A stretch of DNA of 64,000 nucleotides from Polyangium mundeleinium (GCF_028369105.1 NZ_JAQNDO010000001.1:1651711-1715710), one strand, 5' to 3'; positions 8,582 to 18,104 are shown, counted from the first letter of the stretch. Translations and numbers: made by a program. The notes: generated from the sequence alone by a model not told the origin.

Positions 8582-9384
8582 GTGGCTCCTCCCTGCACGC
8601 GGATCTCGGGGCCCGTTGCGGGCCGGGAGAGCGCGTCCTTTGTTGCGTGCGCTGCGATGTCGAAGGCCCGCGCGCCCTCTGGCAGCCGGAACGGACCCAC
8701 GCGCGGCAGCGCCTCGATGACGAGTGCGGTCATCCCGTCGCGCGCGGGCACCTTCAGCGAAGGGCTGTCCGCTTTTCGCCACGGCGAGCGCGACGCGAGG
8801 TGATGATAAAAAAGCCGCTCGCCCGCGGGCATTCCGGCGAGCCCGTGCCGATCGAGGATCCCGCCGTCGAGCAGCAGCCGTCCCTCGTGCCAGACCGGAT
8901 GAAACAGGCCCGGCACCGTACACGAGGCCTGAATCGCCGGCGCGAGCGGCCCTCCCCCGAGCACGCGCGTCCCGCGGGCAAACACGTCGTACACGCTCAC
9001 CGCGAGCGACACGCGACACCGATCGAACGTCGGCACCGGGAGCAACGCTTCGAGCCGCGCGCGGAAGAGTTTGCCCGCGAGCAGCCCCGGCCCGAGCCGC
9101 ACGTCCCAAAAGTCCTCGCGCTTCAAGCGCAGAAGCTCGTCGCGGATCGTCACCGCGCTTGCGCCCGCCGCCCATATCCCGCCCACGAGCGCGCCTGCGC
9201 TGGAGCCCGAGACCCGCGCGGGCGCGAGCCCTTCGTCTTCGAGCACGGTCATCACCCCCGCATGCGCGAAGAACCCGAAGAAGCCTGACGAGAGGCCCAT
9301 CGAAAAGGGACCTTCGCGGAGCCACTCGCGCAGCGTGGGGGTGGAGCGAACGGAGGCGTGGGGGGCGGCCGAGGCGGATGACAT
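8578..9384 (-). CDS. Patatin-like phospholipase
   Basis: A 268-residue patatin-fold acyl hydrolase. The nucleophile Ser62 is in GSSAG and the catalytic Asp173 in LLLDGGI, forming the Ser-Asp dyad of this family. The oxyanion-hole segment is GFFGFFAHAG, less Gly-rich than the usual GGGxRG. No signal peptide is seen, so it is likely cytosolic, acting on membrane phospholipids or neutral lipids. ATG 9384 is chosen because the upstream extension in frame is Arg/Ala-rich and lacks family similarity. A TAGGAT box lies 14 nt before the start. It is coupled to the cupin gene downstream. Confidence 0.83.
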   Translation of the reverse strand: MSSASAAPHASVRSTPTLREWLREGPFSMGLSSGFFGFFAHAGVMTVLEDEGLAPARVSGSSAGALVGGIWAAGASAVTIRDELLRLKREDFWDVRLGPGLLAGKLFRARLEALLPVPTFDRCRVSLAVSVYDVFARGTRVLGGGPLAPAIQASCTVPGLFHPVWHEGRLLLDGGILDRHGLAGMPAGERLFYHHLASRSPWRKADSPSLKVPARDGMTALVIEALPRVGPFRLPEGARAFDIAAHATKDALSRPATGPEIRVQGGAT

Positions 9385-9440
9385 GGCAGGCGCGGCGCAT
9401 CCTAGCCGAAAAATGCGACCTGGGTTTGCCGATCGGGCGA

Positions 9441-11054
9441 TCAGCCGATCTTGAGCTCGCGCATCCGCCGCTGCAGCGCCACCTTCGACACCCCGAGGTT
9501 CCTCGCCATCAACTCGACGTTCCCGTCGCATTCCCGCGAGCAGCGCAGGATCTCCTCCTTATCGAGGTCGCTCGCGCGCCGCACCTTGTGTTGCTCGACC
9601 AGATTGTAAATCGAGCTTCGCGGGATTCTCAGCCGTTCGGCCGTGGCCTTCATGTCGAAGTTGCACGCGCGCAGCGCTTCGAGCAGCTCCTCCTCGGTCA
9701 CGTCGCTCGGCTTGCGGCTGCGGCGCGGCGAAATGGGCGCCTTTGTCGCCGGGGCCCCTCCATCGCCTCCGAGGCTCACGCCGCCGCCAACCGCGGGTGG
9801 CGGCGGCGTCGCGAGCAGCGCCGCAAGCGCGGGTCCTGGATCCAGCGGGCCGGCGTCGTGGCTGCCCAGGACGAGCTGACGGACGACATTGCGGAGCTGC
9901 CGCACGTTTCCGGGCCAGTCGTGACGGACGAGCGCCGCCAAGAACGACGCGGGCAACCACACCTTGTTCGCCGCGATCCGGTCCGCCTTTCCGAAGCGGT
10001 CGAGCTCGGCGTACAGAAAATGCACGAAGAGCCTCCCGATATCGTCGCGTCGCTGGCGCAGGGGCGGAATCACGAGCTCGTAACTCGCCAGTCGGTGCAG
10101 AAGCGGCGCGCGGAAGGCCCCTGATTGCACCTTGGCTTCGAGATCGGCGTCGGTCGCGGCGACGATCCGGGCCAGCGTCTCCCGCATGTGCGAGGCCCCG
10201 AGCGTCTGGACCTCCCCCCCGTCATCGAGGGCCCGGAGCAAGTTCGCCTGCACATCGAGCGGCATCTCGCCCACTTCGTCGAGAAACAGCGTCCCGTTTG
10301 CTGCGCTTCCGAAGTACCCGTGGCTGCGAACCGCGCCCGTGAAGGCGCCCTTGTCGGCCCCGAACAGCGCCGAGGCGGCGAGCGTGGGTGGGATGGCGCC
10401 CATGTTCACGGGCACGAAAGGCCGATTCCTTCGCGTTCCGGTGTCATGCAGGGCACGCGCGACGAGCTCTTTACCCGTGCCGGTCTCTCCGCGTACCAAC
10501 ACGGGCACGTCGAGGCTCGCGAGCTGCCGGATCTCGCGGCGCACCCGCTCGATTGCCAGGCTCGCACCCACGAGGCCGAGGGTATCCTCCGACTCCTGGC
10601 GCACCTCGTCGAGGTGTAAGAGGAGCACGACACGGTTCGCAAGCTCCAGCACGATCCCAGCCTGCAAATCATTCGCCGAGAAATCGCGACAGCTTTCGAG
10701 CGGCGCTCCGTTCACGACGACCCGGGTGGGACTGCCTTGCTTCTCGATACGAATGCATTTGTTTTCGAGCCAGAGCAGGCGAATGGGTGTGCGGCTCACG
10801 TGTGCGTCGGCGAGCGGCTCGCGCTTGCTCGAACCCGGGCGCGAGAAGTCGGGCTCGAGCCGCGATACAAGGACACCGCTGCCGTCCGGCCGCAGCGGCA
10901 AGAGTGCTCGATCGCCGACGCGCTCCAGCGTCGGGTGCCAGACAATCGTCAACGTGGGGACATGCGTGCTCCCGAACCCCGCCTCGGGGTCGTCTGCGTG
11001 TGTCGGCGGGCTGAGCCCATCGAGCGTCGAGAGCTCCGCGTCTTGTGAGGACAC
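9441..11054 (-). CDS. FHA-domain sigma-54-dependent transcriptional activator
   Basis: An enhancer-binding protein with an N-terminal FHA domain (DAHVSRTPIRL, about 80-90), which binds phosphothreonine peptides, then an AAA+ domain with Walker A GETGTGKE (about 189), an intact GAFTGA loop (about 236) that contacts sigma-54, and Walker B GTLFLDEVGEM. The C-terminus has two Fis-like helix-turn-helix segments in tandem, which is unusual. The start is uncertain: GTG 11054 is used, with TTG 11090 as the alternative; neither has a clear ribosome site. It faces the phospholipase-like gene at 11286 across a 231-bp gap that contains likely binding sites and a sigma-54 promoter. Confidence 0.87.
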   Translation of the reverse strand: MSSQDAELSTLDGLSPPTHADDPEAGFGSTHVPTLTIVWHPTLERVGDRALLPLRPDGSGVLVSRLEPDFSRPGSSKREPLADAHVSRTPIRLLWLENKCIRIEKQGSPTRVVVNGAPLESCRDFSANDLQAGIVLELANRVVLLLHLDEVRQESEDTLGLVGASLAIERVRREIRQLASLDVPVLVRGETGTGKELVARALHDTGTRRNRPFVPVNMGAIPPTLAASALFGADKGAFTGAVRSHGYFGSAANGTLFLDEVGEMPLDVQANLLRALDDGGEVQTLGASHMRETLARIVAATDADLEAKVQSGAFRAPLLHRLASYELVIPPLRQRRDDIGRLFVHFLYAELDRFGKADRIAANKVWLPASFLAALVRHDWPGNVRQLRNVVRQLVLGSHDAGPLDPGPALAALLATPPPPAVGGGVSLGGDGGAPATKAPISPRRSRKPSDVTEEELLEALRACNFDMKATAERLRIPRSSIYNLVEQHKVRRASDLDKEEILRCSRECDGNVELMARNLGVSKVALQRRMRELKIG

Positions 11055-11102
11055 GTACCATTGATACCATGAAAAGGGGATGCCCGACAAGCCTGTGCGC
11101 GT

Positions 11103-11150
11103 CTGACATGTCGACTGACACGTCAGCCGACACGTCAGCGATACGTCCGG
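11103..11150. promoter_or_regulatory. Direct array of near-palindromic TGACNNGTCA-type sites
   Basis: Four 12-bp units in phase: CTGACATGTCGA, CTGACACGTCAG, CCGACACGTCAG and CGATACGTCCGG. The second and third are almost perfect palindromes, and the outer two are weaker. They lie about 77-124 bp upstream of the sigma-54 promoter, the usual position for enhancer sites. They are probably bound by the adjacent FHA activator, perhaps also controlling that gene itself. Confidence 0.6.
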
Positions 11151-11226
11151 CCTGGGCCCGGATCGGCAGGGGGTGCCCGCGGTGTGTCGAGCCCCTGGTC
11201 AAGCTCACGAGTCCACGATCTTTTGC

Positions 11227-11242
11227 TGGCATGCCGCGTGCA
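11227..11242 (+). promoter_or_regulatory. Sigma-54 (-24/-12) promoter
   Basis: TGGCATGCCGCGTGCA matches the consensus TGGCAC-N5-TTGCW with the invariant GG and GC doublets at the required 12-bp register. Transcription would start near 11254, some 30 nt before the GTG start at 11286, which has its own GGAGG. It is placed exactly where a target promoter of the divergent activator would be expected. Confidence 0.65.
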
Positions 11243-11285
11243 ATCTTGTTCGTCATTTCGACGCGCAGCCCGTTGGAGGTCAACC

Positions 11286-12629
11286 GTGCCCGACAAACTG
11301 GGGGACATCGACACCCTTGTTGTCTTGATGATGCAGAGCAGGTCGTTTGATCACGTTCTCGGTCACCTGAGCCTCGACGGCGGGCCTTACGAGGGCCGAC
11401 TCGACGGGCTCGTGGGCACGCCGATCGACGGGAAGCTCCTCGACGCGCGGTATGAGAACACCTGCGAGGGGCGTATTCACCAGCCCCAGGAGATCCGCGA
11501 CGGCGCAATGCCCGGGGAGCTGCCGGAGGATAGCCAGTCCGTCCAGATCTCCCTCGGCCGCAGGGCGTCCTCCGGCAAGCGGTGTATGGATGGCTTCGTG
11601 CGCGCGTATGCGCTCTCTTCGCACCGCGCGTCGCGGTCCTTGCCGATGGGCTTCCTGCGGTCCTCGGGCGCGCCCGTCACGAATTTCCTGGCGAAGAGTT
11701 ATGCCATCTGTGATCGCTGGTTCGCTCCACTCCCCACCGGTGTGGCGCCGAACCGGCTCATGGCAACGTGCGGCTATTCGCTCCTTGCGGACACCACGCC
11801 CCGGCTCCTGCCCCTGCACGATACGGTCTTCGACTGGATGAAGCAGCGCGGCGTCCGATATCGTGTGTACCACGACGGTTTGTCCTTTTTCACCCTCGGC
11901 CCCTGGATGCACGGCGAGGTCACGAGCGACCGGTTCCGCCCTGCCGCGCGGCTCGCGGACGACGTTCGCAACGAGCCCGACGCCACGTTCCCCCAGGTCA
12001 TTTACATCGAGCCCTCGTATTTCGACGCGCCTTTCCACCTCGGTCGTCCGCCGAACGACAACCGCCCGCCCTTGCCCATGGCGCCTGGCGAGCGATTCCT
12101 GCTCCAGGTCTACCAGGCGCTCACATCGAACCCCAAGCGCTTCGGCCGCACGCTCTTCATCGTCACGTATGCCTCGCACGGCGGCTTGTACGATCACGTC
12201 CCGCCCCCGTCGATTCACGATGGAAAATTCGCGACGGCGGGCGTGCGTGTCCCCGCGATCGTCGTCTCGCCGCTCGTCGAGCCGGGCACGGTCCACAGCG
12301 GCCTGCTCGATCACACCTCGATCCTGCAGCTCCTCGCCGAGAAGTTCGGCGACGGCGCGTATTCCGAGGCCGTCACGCACAGGGCCGCGCAGGGGATCGG
12401 CAGCGTCTCCGCGGTCTTGAACCGCGGCGCGGCGCGGTCGTCGTTGCCTGTCCCGCCGAGCCCGCCCGAGCGACCTGGCCCCAAATGCAAGCGCTCCCTC
12501 ACGCCCGTCACCAACGGCGCGCAGGCCTTCGACCTCGCGGCGCGCGCGCTCTGCGACCACGCCCCGGCGCGCGTCGCGAGCGCCTATCCCGAGCTCTGGC
12601 AGGCGATGTGGAACGCCGAGCTGCAATGA
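11286..12629 (+). CDS. Phospholipase C/acid phosphatase family protein with degenerate active site
   Basis: A 447-residue protein of the phosphoesterase family that includes PlcH/PlcN and AcpA. The frame is well conserved: RSFDHVLG at the N-terminus, PNRLMATCG in the middle, HGGLYDHVPPP and RVPAIVVSPLV toward the end, and LDHTSILQLL. However the metal-binding ENRSFD is QSRSFD here, and the DE pair before the GG of the second metal motif (YDExGG) reads YASHGG. The usual GxTxPNR motif also lacks its Thr. It is therefore likely inactive as a hydrolase. No signal peptide is seen. GTG 11286 has GGAGGT 5 nt upstream. It is probably driven by the sigma-54 promoter at 11227. Confidence 0.78.
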   Translation: MPDKLGDIDTLVVLMMQSRSFDHVLGHLSLDGGPYEGRLDGLVGTPIDGKLLDARYENTCEGRIHQPQEIRDGAMPGELPEDSQSVQISLGRRASSGKRCMDGFVRAYALSSHRASRSLPMGFLRSSGAPVTNFLAKSYAICDRWFAPLPTGVAPNRLMATCGYSLLADTTPRLLPLHDTVFDWMKQRGVRYRVYHDGLSFFTLGPWMHGEVTSDRFRPAARLADDVRNEPDATFPQVIYIEPSYFDAPFHLGRPPNDNRPPLPMAPGERFLLQVYQALTSNPKRFGRTLFIVTYASHGGLYDHVPPPSIHDGKFATAGVRVPAIVVSPLVEPGTVHSGLLDHTSILQLLAEKFGDGAYSEAVTHRAAQGIGSVSAVLNRGAARSSLPVPPSPPERPGPKCKRSLTPVTNGAQAFDLAARALCDHAPARVASAYPELWQAMWNAELQ

Positions 12630-12642
12630 AACGGTAGGCTGA

Positions 12643-14646
12643 TCAGAGGGCGATCGTAAAACCCTGCCAGGCCGAATCGAACGCCGTCGGCAGCACGATC
12701 TCCCACGCCGCCTCTTCCAGGCACGAGACGAGCTTCGACTCCGCCTTTTCCCCGTCGATCGTCGCCCGCACCGAGACGAGCTCCTGGAGCGTCGATTCGA
12801 GCCCGACCTTCGCCGTTTTCCCCGCACCGCCGCACGCGGAGAGCCCGCGCTCGAGCTCGCTCTTCAGGAACGCCTGCTTGTCGAATGTCGCGAGCCGGAC
12901 CGGCTTCGCGCGGTGCGCGCCGGAGAGCCGGCCAAAACCGGACCCGAAACCCTGGCCGCTGCCCGTGGAATGCTCGAGCCCTTCCGTCGAAGGCCGCACG
13001 CCCGGCTCGATCGCGAGGTAACTCGTCACCGGCGACACGGCCCGCCCCATCATCGCGAGCGTCATCATGTCCGCCTCGTCGATCGAATGGAGCAGGTGCG
13101 AACCGAACACGAGCCCCGCCCACCTTCGATTCTCGGCCTCGTCCGCGACGAGCACCCGGCGCACGGGCGTCGCCCATAACTCGCCCGTCACCTCCACGAA
13201 CGGAACCTGCTTCTCCGACAAACGCAAATCCTCGAACGACGCGCCCTCCGTCAGCTCCTCGGGCGCCTCGATATCCTCCCGGGCGAGGCCCTGCGCGTGC
13301 ACCTCGAAATGGTCGATCCGCTTGGGCCGCGCGAGCTCCTCGTACACGTCGCGCGGCTCCTCGCCCGGGTCGTCCTTATCGATCGACGCCTGCCAGACGA
13401 GCCCGCCCGTGGGCCGCGTCAGCGTCGCCCAGGCGTGCGTGTCGTCGCGCTCGAGCGTGGTTGAAAACGCGCTCCCCACCACGCCAACGTGCAGCAGCGC
13501 GCCGCTCTTCGAGAGTTGCCCCCGCAGCCGCTCCGGCGTGAGCTCCCGCCGCGTGCGCGCGTCCGTCAAGGCCAGGATCCGCTTCGGCGTGCCCTCCGGC
13601 AGCGCCGCGAGCAGCGCGTCCGCGCGGGCGAGGGCCTCGTCGATGTGGCTCCCGTTTCGCCGGACGACCTGTGCACCGTCGAGCCCGGCGAGCGCGTTGC
13701 GTGCCGAGACGAACCCGTGTTTCGGGACGTGCACCGCGCGGTCGAACAGGAGCACGGCCGCGCGGGCGTCCGTGAAATGGGAGAGATACGCCCGCGCCAT
13801 GGCGACCTCCGCCTCGATCTGCTCTTGTTCGAGCGATCGGGACGCGTCGATCAGCACCACGACGTGCGCGCCGCGGGGCACGCGGGAGAGCGCGGGCGCC
13901 GCGTCGATGTGAAACCGGACGACATTCTTCTGCTTGCCGAACGAAACCGAAGCGAGCGCGCCTTCGAGGGGTTTTTCGCTCGCGGGCGCGACCGACAGGT
14001 CCACCGCGTCCTTCAAGCTGATCTGGGCCGGCGCTTTTTGACGTGTATCGCCGACGAAGAGCGCCTCGCCCGCGATCATCGGCGACACTGTGGCCGCGGC
14101 GGGCAGCTTTTCCGTGCCCATGGCCGAGAGATCGAGGTGATGGCGGCCGTCGCGATATTGCGTCGGCAGCCGCAGCGTGTATTCGATCGTCTTGTCCTCG
14201 CCGGGCGGGCAGGGGAAGACCTGCAGCGCGAGCAGGCTCTGGCTCCGCCACGAGAGCAAGGCCGGATCTTTCGGATAATACCCGCCGATCCCCGTCAGCT
14301 CGCGGTACCGCGCCGCGGCTTTTTCTGCTTCCAGCAATTCGCCGTCGTACCAGTGGGGCTTGCCGTCCAGCGTCGCCAGCGTGCGCAGCCCGACGGCCAC
14401 GGCCCCGGTCGGCAGGTCGATGTAAAACGTCGCCTGATCGTGGCGCGGACCGCCATTGTGCACCGTGCGCCGCACGACGAGGTCGGCGTGCCCGTGGCCG
14501 ATGCGGAGGTCGATCACGTGGGCTTTCTCCACGAGTTTGTCCGATCGCAGAGCCTGCACGTCGTCGGCCGACGCGGCGTTCGCAGAGAGGAGAATCGAAG
14601 CGAGGGCGGCAGCGGCGCGCGTGTACGAAACGAAAGAGGTCCGCAT
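12643..14646 (-). CDS. Secreted VIT/von Willebrand A domain protein
   Basis: A 667-residue exported protein with a signal peptide ending near ANAASA. Next is a VIT (inter-alpha-trypsin inhibitor) domain at about 30-170, with LPTGAVAVG and KAAARYREL as typical parts, then a vWA domain at about 235-410 with the MIDAS motif DASRS. The remaining C-terminal region has no clear domain. Such proteins are thought to bind other proteins in the envelope. ATG 14646 gives a good signal peptide and has GAGGG upstream. It converges with the phospholipase-like gene, leaving 13 bp between the stops. Confidence 0.8.
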   Translation of the reverse strand: MRTSFVSYTRAAAALASILLSANAASADDVQALRSDKLVEKAHVIDLRIGHGHADLVVRRTVHNGGPRHDQATFYIDLPTGAVAVGLRTLATLDGKPHWYDGELLEAEKAAARYRELTGIGGYYPKDPALLSWRSQSLLALQVFPCPPGEDKTIEYTLRLPTQYRDGRHHLDLSAMGTEKLPAAATVSPMIAGEALFVGDTRQKAPAQISLKDAVDLSVAPASEKPLEGALASVSFGKQKNVVRFHIDAAPALSRVPRGAHVVVLIDASRSLEQEQIEAEVAMARAYLSHFTDARAAVLLFDRAVHVPKHGFVSARNALAGLDGAQVVRRNGSHIDEALARADALLAALPEGTPKRILALTDARTRRELTPERLRGQLSKSGALLHVGVVGSAFSTTLERDDTHAWATLTRPTGGLVWQASIDKDDPGEEPRDVYEELARPKRIDHFEVHAQGLAREDIEAPEELTEGASFEDLRLSEKQVPFVEVTGELWATPVRRVLVADEAENRRWAGLVFGSHLLHSIDEADMMTLAMMGRAVSPVTSYLAIEPGVRPSTEGLEHSTGSGQGFGSGFGRLSGAHRAKPVRLATFDKQAFLKSELERGLSACGGAGKTAKVGLESTLQELVSVRATIDGEKAESKLVSCLEEAAWEIVLPTAFDSAWQGFTIAL

Positions 14647-14777
14647 GGCGATGGACCCTCGACATCCACAAGGCCGCTGCGTTCCCGATTTTTTTGAATT
14701 CTTCACCAAGCGGATCGTTCTTGCCCCGGCGTACGTACGGCTTGCCGGGCGAGGGCGCCCGGCGTATCGAAGCGCCG

Positions 14778-17261
14778 ATGTCTGCTCCCGAGTCGGCGGC
14801 CCGCGCGGCACCCGAGAAGAAAGGGCCGAGGCGCGCCGTCACGCTCGCCCTCGTCGGGATGACGTTGCTCGCGCTCCTCGCGGTCACGTTCCGGCTCCGG
14901 CTCGACCCGAACGTAGCGTCGCTCCTGCCGGATCAGGGCGAGGCCGCGGCGCTGCGGCGGTACGTGCGAGGCTTCGGCGGCGGCGACCTCGCCGTGGTGC
15001 TCGTCGAAGGGCCGGATCCAGAGACGAACACGCGCGTCGCGGCCGACATCGCGACCGAGCTCGGAAAACGCCCGAGCGTGGCCCGCGCCGCCGATCGCAT
15101 CGACACCTCACGCGCCCTCGATCCGATGCTCGCATTCCGCCACGCGGATCCTCGGGCGATGGAGCGTCTCCGTGGCGCGCTCACGCCCGAAGGCATGCGC
15201 GCGCGGCTCGCGGAGAGCCGAGCCATGCTCCTCGCGCCGGGCAGCGGCGCCGCGGCCGAGATGCTCGCGGCCGACCCGCTCCGGCTCGGGCAGCTCATCT
15301 ACGAGGGCGCGGACATCGGCGCCGGCGTGCGCACGCAGCCGGACGGGGCGTTCGCCACCGACGACGGCAAGGCCCACCTCGTGCTCGTCGAGCCGCGTGG
15401 ACAGGCTTTGCGTGGCGAGGACGCGCGGCGCTTCGTCTCGGACACCGAGGCCGTCCTCGCGCCGCATCGCTTGGCGCACCCCGAGATGCGGCTTGGCCTC
15501 ACGGGGGGGCATGCCATTGCGGCGGCGACCGAGTCCATGCTGACGCGGGACCTCTCGATCTCCAGCACCCTCGCCATGGTGCTCGCGTCGCTCGTCTTCG
15601 CGTTGATCTTCCGGCGCGTGCGTGCGCTCGTCGCCGTGATGCCGCCGCTCCTGCTCGGGACGGTGTGGACCGCGGCGGTGGCCGCGGCGCTCCCGCGTGG
15701 TTTGTCGGGGATCGCGGTCGCGTTCATGTCTGTCGTCGTGGGCGTGGGCGTCGACACGGGCGTTCACGTTTACGCGGCGCTGCTCGAGGCGCGGCGGGCG
15801 GGGCTCGCACCCCGCGAGGCCGCGCGCGCTGCGCGGGCGAAGACGGCGCGCGGCGTGCTCTTCGCGGCGGGGACGGCGGCCGCGGCGTTTGGCGCGCTCG
15901 CGTTTTCGAGCATCGAGGCCATGCAGCAGCTCGGCCTCCTTTGCGCCGCGGGCGAGCTCCTCACGGCAGTGGCGATCGTCCTCGTCACGCCGGAGGTCGG
16001 CGCGCTGCTCGAACGAAAGCCCCCGCCACCGCCTGCGCCCGTGCGCTGGACCGACGCGTTCGCCTGGCTCTCGGGCACGCGCAGGCGCGCGGCGCTCCTC
16101 GCCCTCGTCGCGCTCCTGCCCGTGGTCGCGGTGTTTCTCGGCGCGGCCCCGGGTTTGTCGGAGTCGATCGTGGCCGTGCGGCCGAAGGAGCTCGAACCGC
16201 TGAAGGTGCAGCAGGCGGTGTTCGACGCGTTCGGCGGCAAACGCGGGCAATGGGTCGTGCTCGTCGCCGATCGGGACCTCGAGCCTGCGCGGGTGCGAGG
16301 GGATCGGCTCGCGGAGACGCTCTCCGGCATGAAGGACGACGTCGAGGCGGTCGACGCGCTCACGGCGCTCGCGCCGGCGAAGGAGACGCAGGAAGCGCGT
16401 TTGGCGGCGCGGGACGCGCAAGACCTCCCGGCGAAGGCGAACGAGCTCGAAAAGGCGCTCGTCGAGACGGGGTTTGCCCCGGCACGTTTCTCCGGCGCGC
16501 TCGACGCGATGCGCGCGCCCGCGCGTGACCTCGTGCAGATCGAGGATCTCCGCAAAGGCACGGCGTCGATCCTCCTGTCGCGTTACCTCGGCATGGACGA
16601 GGGTGAGCATCTCGTGGCGCTCTACGTGCGACCTCGCGAGGTGCCCGGCGCGACGGCGCGGGTCGAGGAGGCGCTCCGGCGGACCGATCCGCGGGCGATG
16701 CTGACGGGGTATGCGCGGCTCGAAGTCGTGCTCCGGCAGAGCCTCGCGCAAGACCTGCCGAAGATCGCGGGCGTCGCCGCGGTGCTCGTGGTGGCCGCGC
16801 TCGCGATGTCGCTCCGGCGGGCGCGGGACGTGGTGATCGCGGCGGTCGTCGTCCTCTGCGAGATCGCGGCCGTGCTCTTGCTCGTGCGGATCCTCGGCAT
16901 CCCGCTGCATGCCTACGACGCGCTCGTCTTGCCCGTGCTGCTCGGCATCACCGTCGACGAGGGCATGTTTCTGCTTTATCGAGCCCGCCAAGTCGACGGG
17001 GGGATCGGGGGCCCAGGCCAGCCAGGAGGGCAGGCCGGCGCCCCCGACGTGGAGCACGATGTGATTCGCGAGACCTTGCGTGACGAGGGCCCTCCCGTCG
17101 CGGCCACGGCGCTCACGACGGCCACGGGCTTCGCGGCGCTCGCGTTATGCCGCTTCGACGGCCTTCGGGATCTCGGCCTCGTGGGCGCGCTCGGCAGCGT
17201 GGCGGGGCTCGTGGTCGCGCTCGTCGTCGTGCCCGCGGGGCTTCGGCTCTGGAAGGCGTGA
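14778..17261 (+). CDS. RND/MMPL superfamily exporter
   Basis: An 827-residue membrane protein with the duplicated RND-exporter design: a first helix (TLALVGMTLLALLAV), a periplasmic loop, five or six helices with GVGVDTGVHVY, then the same pattern again with ITVDEGMFLLYRARQ. Length and motifs fit the MMPL/hopanoid-transporter-like group that exports lipids. A Gly-rich insert (GGIGGPGQPGGQAGAP) in the last cytosolic loop is unusual. ATG 14778 starts just before the first helix; TATCGA lies 7 nt upstream. It heads a run of four closely spaced genes ending at 20995. The cargo is unknown. Confidence 0.8.
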   Translation: MSAPESAARAAPEKKGPRRAVTLALVGMTLLALLAVTFRLRLDPNVASLLPDQGEAAALRRYVRGFGGGDLAVVLVEGPDPETNTRVAADIATELGKRPSVARAADRIDTSRALDPMLAFRHADPRAMERLRGALTPEGMRARLAESRAMLLAPGSGAAAEMLAADPLRLGQLIYEGADIGAGVRTQPDGAFATDDGKAHLVLVEPRGQALRGEDARRFVSDTEAVLAPHRLAHPEMRLGLTGGHAIAAATESMLTRDLSISSTLAMVLASLVFALIFRRVRALVAVMPPLLLGTVWTAAVAAALPRGLSGIAVAFMSVVVGVGVDTGVHVYAALLEARRAGLAPREAARAARAKTARGVLFAAGTAAAAFGALAFSSIEAMQQLGLLCAAGELLTAVAIVLVTPEVGALLERKPPPPPAPVRWTDAFAWLSGTRRRAALLALVALLPVVAVFLGAAPGLSESIVAVRPKELEPLKVQQAVFDAFGGKRGQWVVLVADRDLEPARVRGDRLAETLSGMKDDVEAVDALTALAPAKETQEARLAARDAQDLPAKANELEKALVETGFAPARFSGALDAMRAPARDLVQIEDLRKGTASILLSRYLGMDEGEHLVALYVRPREVPGATARVEEALRRTDPRAMLTGYARLEVVLRQSLAQDLPKIAGVAAVLVVAALAMSLRRARDVVIAAVVVLCEIAAVLLLVRILGIPLHAYDALVLPVLLGITVDEGMFLLYRARQVDGGIGGPGQPGGQAGAPDVEHDVIRETLRDEGPPVAATALTTATGFAALALCRFDGLRDLGLVGALGSVAGLVVALVVVPAGLRLWKA

Positions 17262-17293
17262 GGTCTTCTCAGGCTGCCCGTGGGGCGGTATCC

Positions 17294-18064
17294 ATGGTCC
17301 TTCCCATGTCGCAACCCTCCAAGCTCATCGCGGATCGCGTCTCCATCAGCCGCACCGTGCTCGCCTCCTTGAACGAGCACACCCCCGATATCGCCAAGGA
17401 GCTTGAAGCCGCGCTGTTTCCGGAGGGCCCGCCCCGCGACGTCACCGTCGGCGGATTCCTCCACGCACTACGCGACCTGCTCGCGCGCTCGACCGAGGCG
17501 ATGTTCGCGGCCGACCTCGCACACACGCGCGAGCTCGCGGACGACGACGCCCCCCGCGCACTCGCCGAGGAGCGCCTCGAGGTCTTGAAGGCCCTGCTCC
17601 TCTCGCTCCGCACCACGCTCGCGAGCACGTACGGCGTGCCCGTCGCCGCAGCGTACGGCATTCCCTCGCAGATCCCCGACGACCCCGAGGTCCTCCTCCG
17701 CGTGGCGAGCGCCATCGAGCGCCTCCTTCGGGATCGACCGCTCGTCGAGCCGCCGAAGATCCGAAGCCTCGCCATCGCGCCGCTCGCCGTCGCCGAGGAC
17801 CTCGGGTTCGCCATCGCGGACCTCCGGCGCGCGCTCGCGGACGTCGACCGCGAGAAACGCGAGGCCGTCCTTTCGCAAAGCACGAAGAACCTGGCGATGG
17901 CCCAGTGGCTCTCCACGTACCAGGGCGTCACCGAGGCGGCCTGCGGCCTTTATGCGCTCGCGGGGCACGCCGCGCTCGCCGAGGGGATCCGTCCGACGGC
18001 GCGCAGGCTCGCGGGTTTGCCCGAGGAGGAAGACGCCGCGCCCTCGACCGAGCGGTCGCGTTGA
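17294..18064 (+). CDS. Conserved hypothetical helical protein
   Basis: No family was recognised. The 256-residue product is soluble, rich in Ala, Leu and Arg and predicted mostly helical, with no signal or membrane segment. ATG 17294 has GGGGCGG about 7 nt upstream; ATG 17306 is also possible. It lies 32 bp after the RND exporter and 40 bp before the FG-GAP protein, so it is probably part of that operon. A role in the exporter's regulation or assembly would be speculation. Confidence 0.6.
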   Translation: MVLPMSQPSKLIADRVSISRTVLASLNEHTPDIAKELEAALFPEGPPRDVTVGGFLHALRDLLARSTEAMFAADLAHTRELADDDAPRALAEERLEVLKALLLSLRTTLASTYGVPVAAAYGIPSQIPDDPEVLLRVASAIERLLRDRPLVEPPKIRSLAIAPLAVAEDLGFAIADLRRALADVDREKREAVLSQSTKNLAMAQWLSTYQGVTEAACGLYALAGHAALAEGIRPTARRLAGLPEEEDAAPSTERSR

Positions 18065-18092
18065 TCCCATAGCCACGCGCCTCCCCGTCGCC

Positions 18093-18098
18093 TATTCT
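18093..18098 (+). promoter_or_regulatory. TANNNT box of a likely leaderless transcript
   Basis: TATTCT lies 6 nt before the GTG at 18105 and no Shine-Dalgarno precedes the codon. If used, transcription would begin at or next to the GTG. This supports choosing that start over ATG 18186. Confidence 0.45.
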
Positions 18099-18104
18099 GA
18101 TCGC

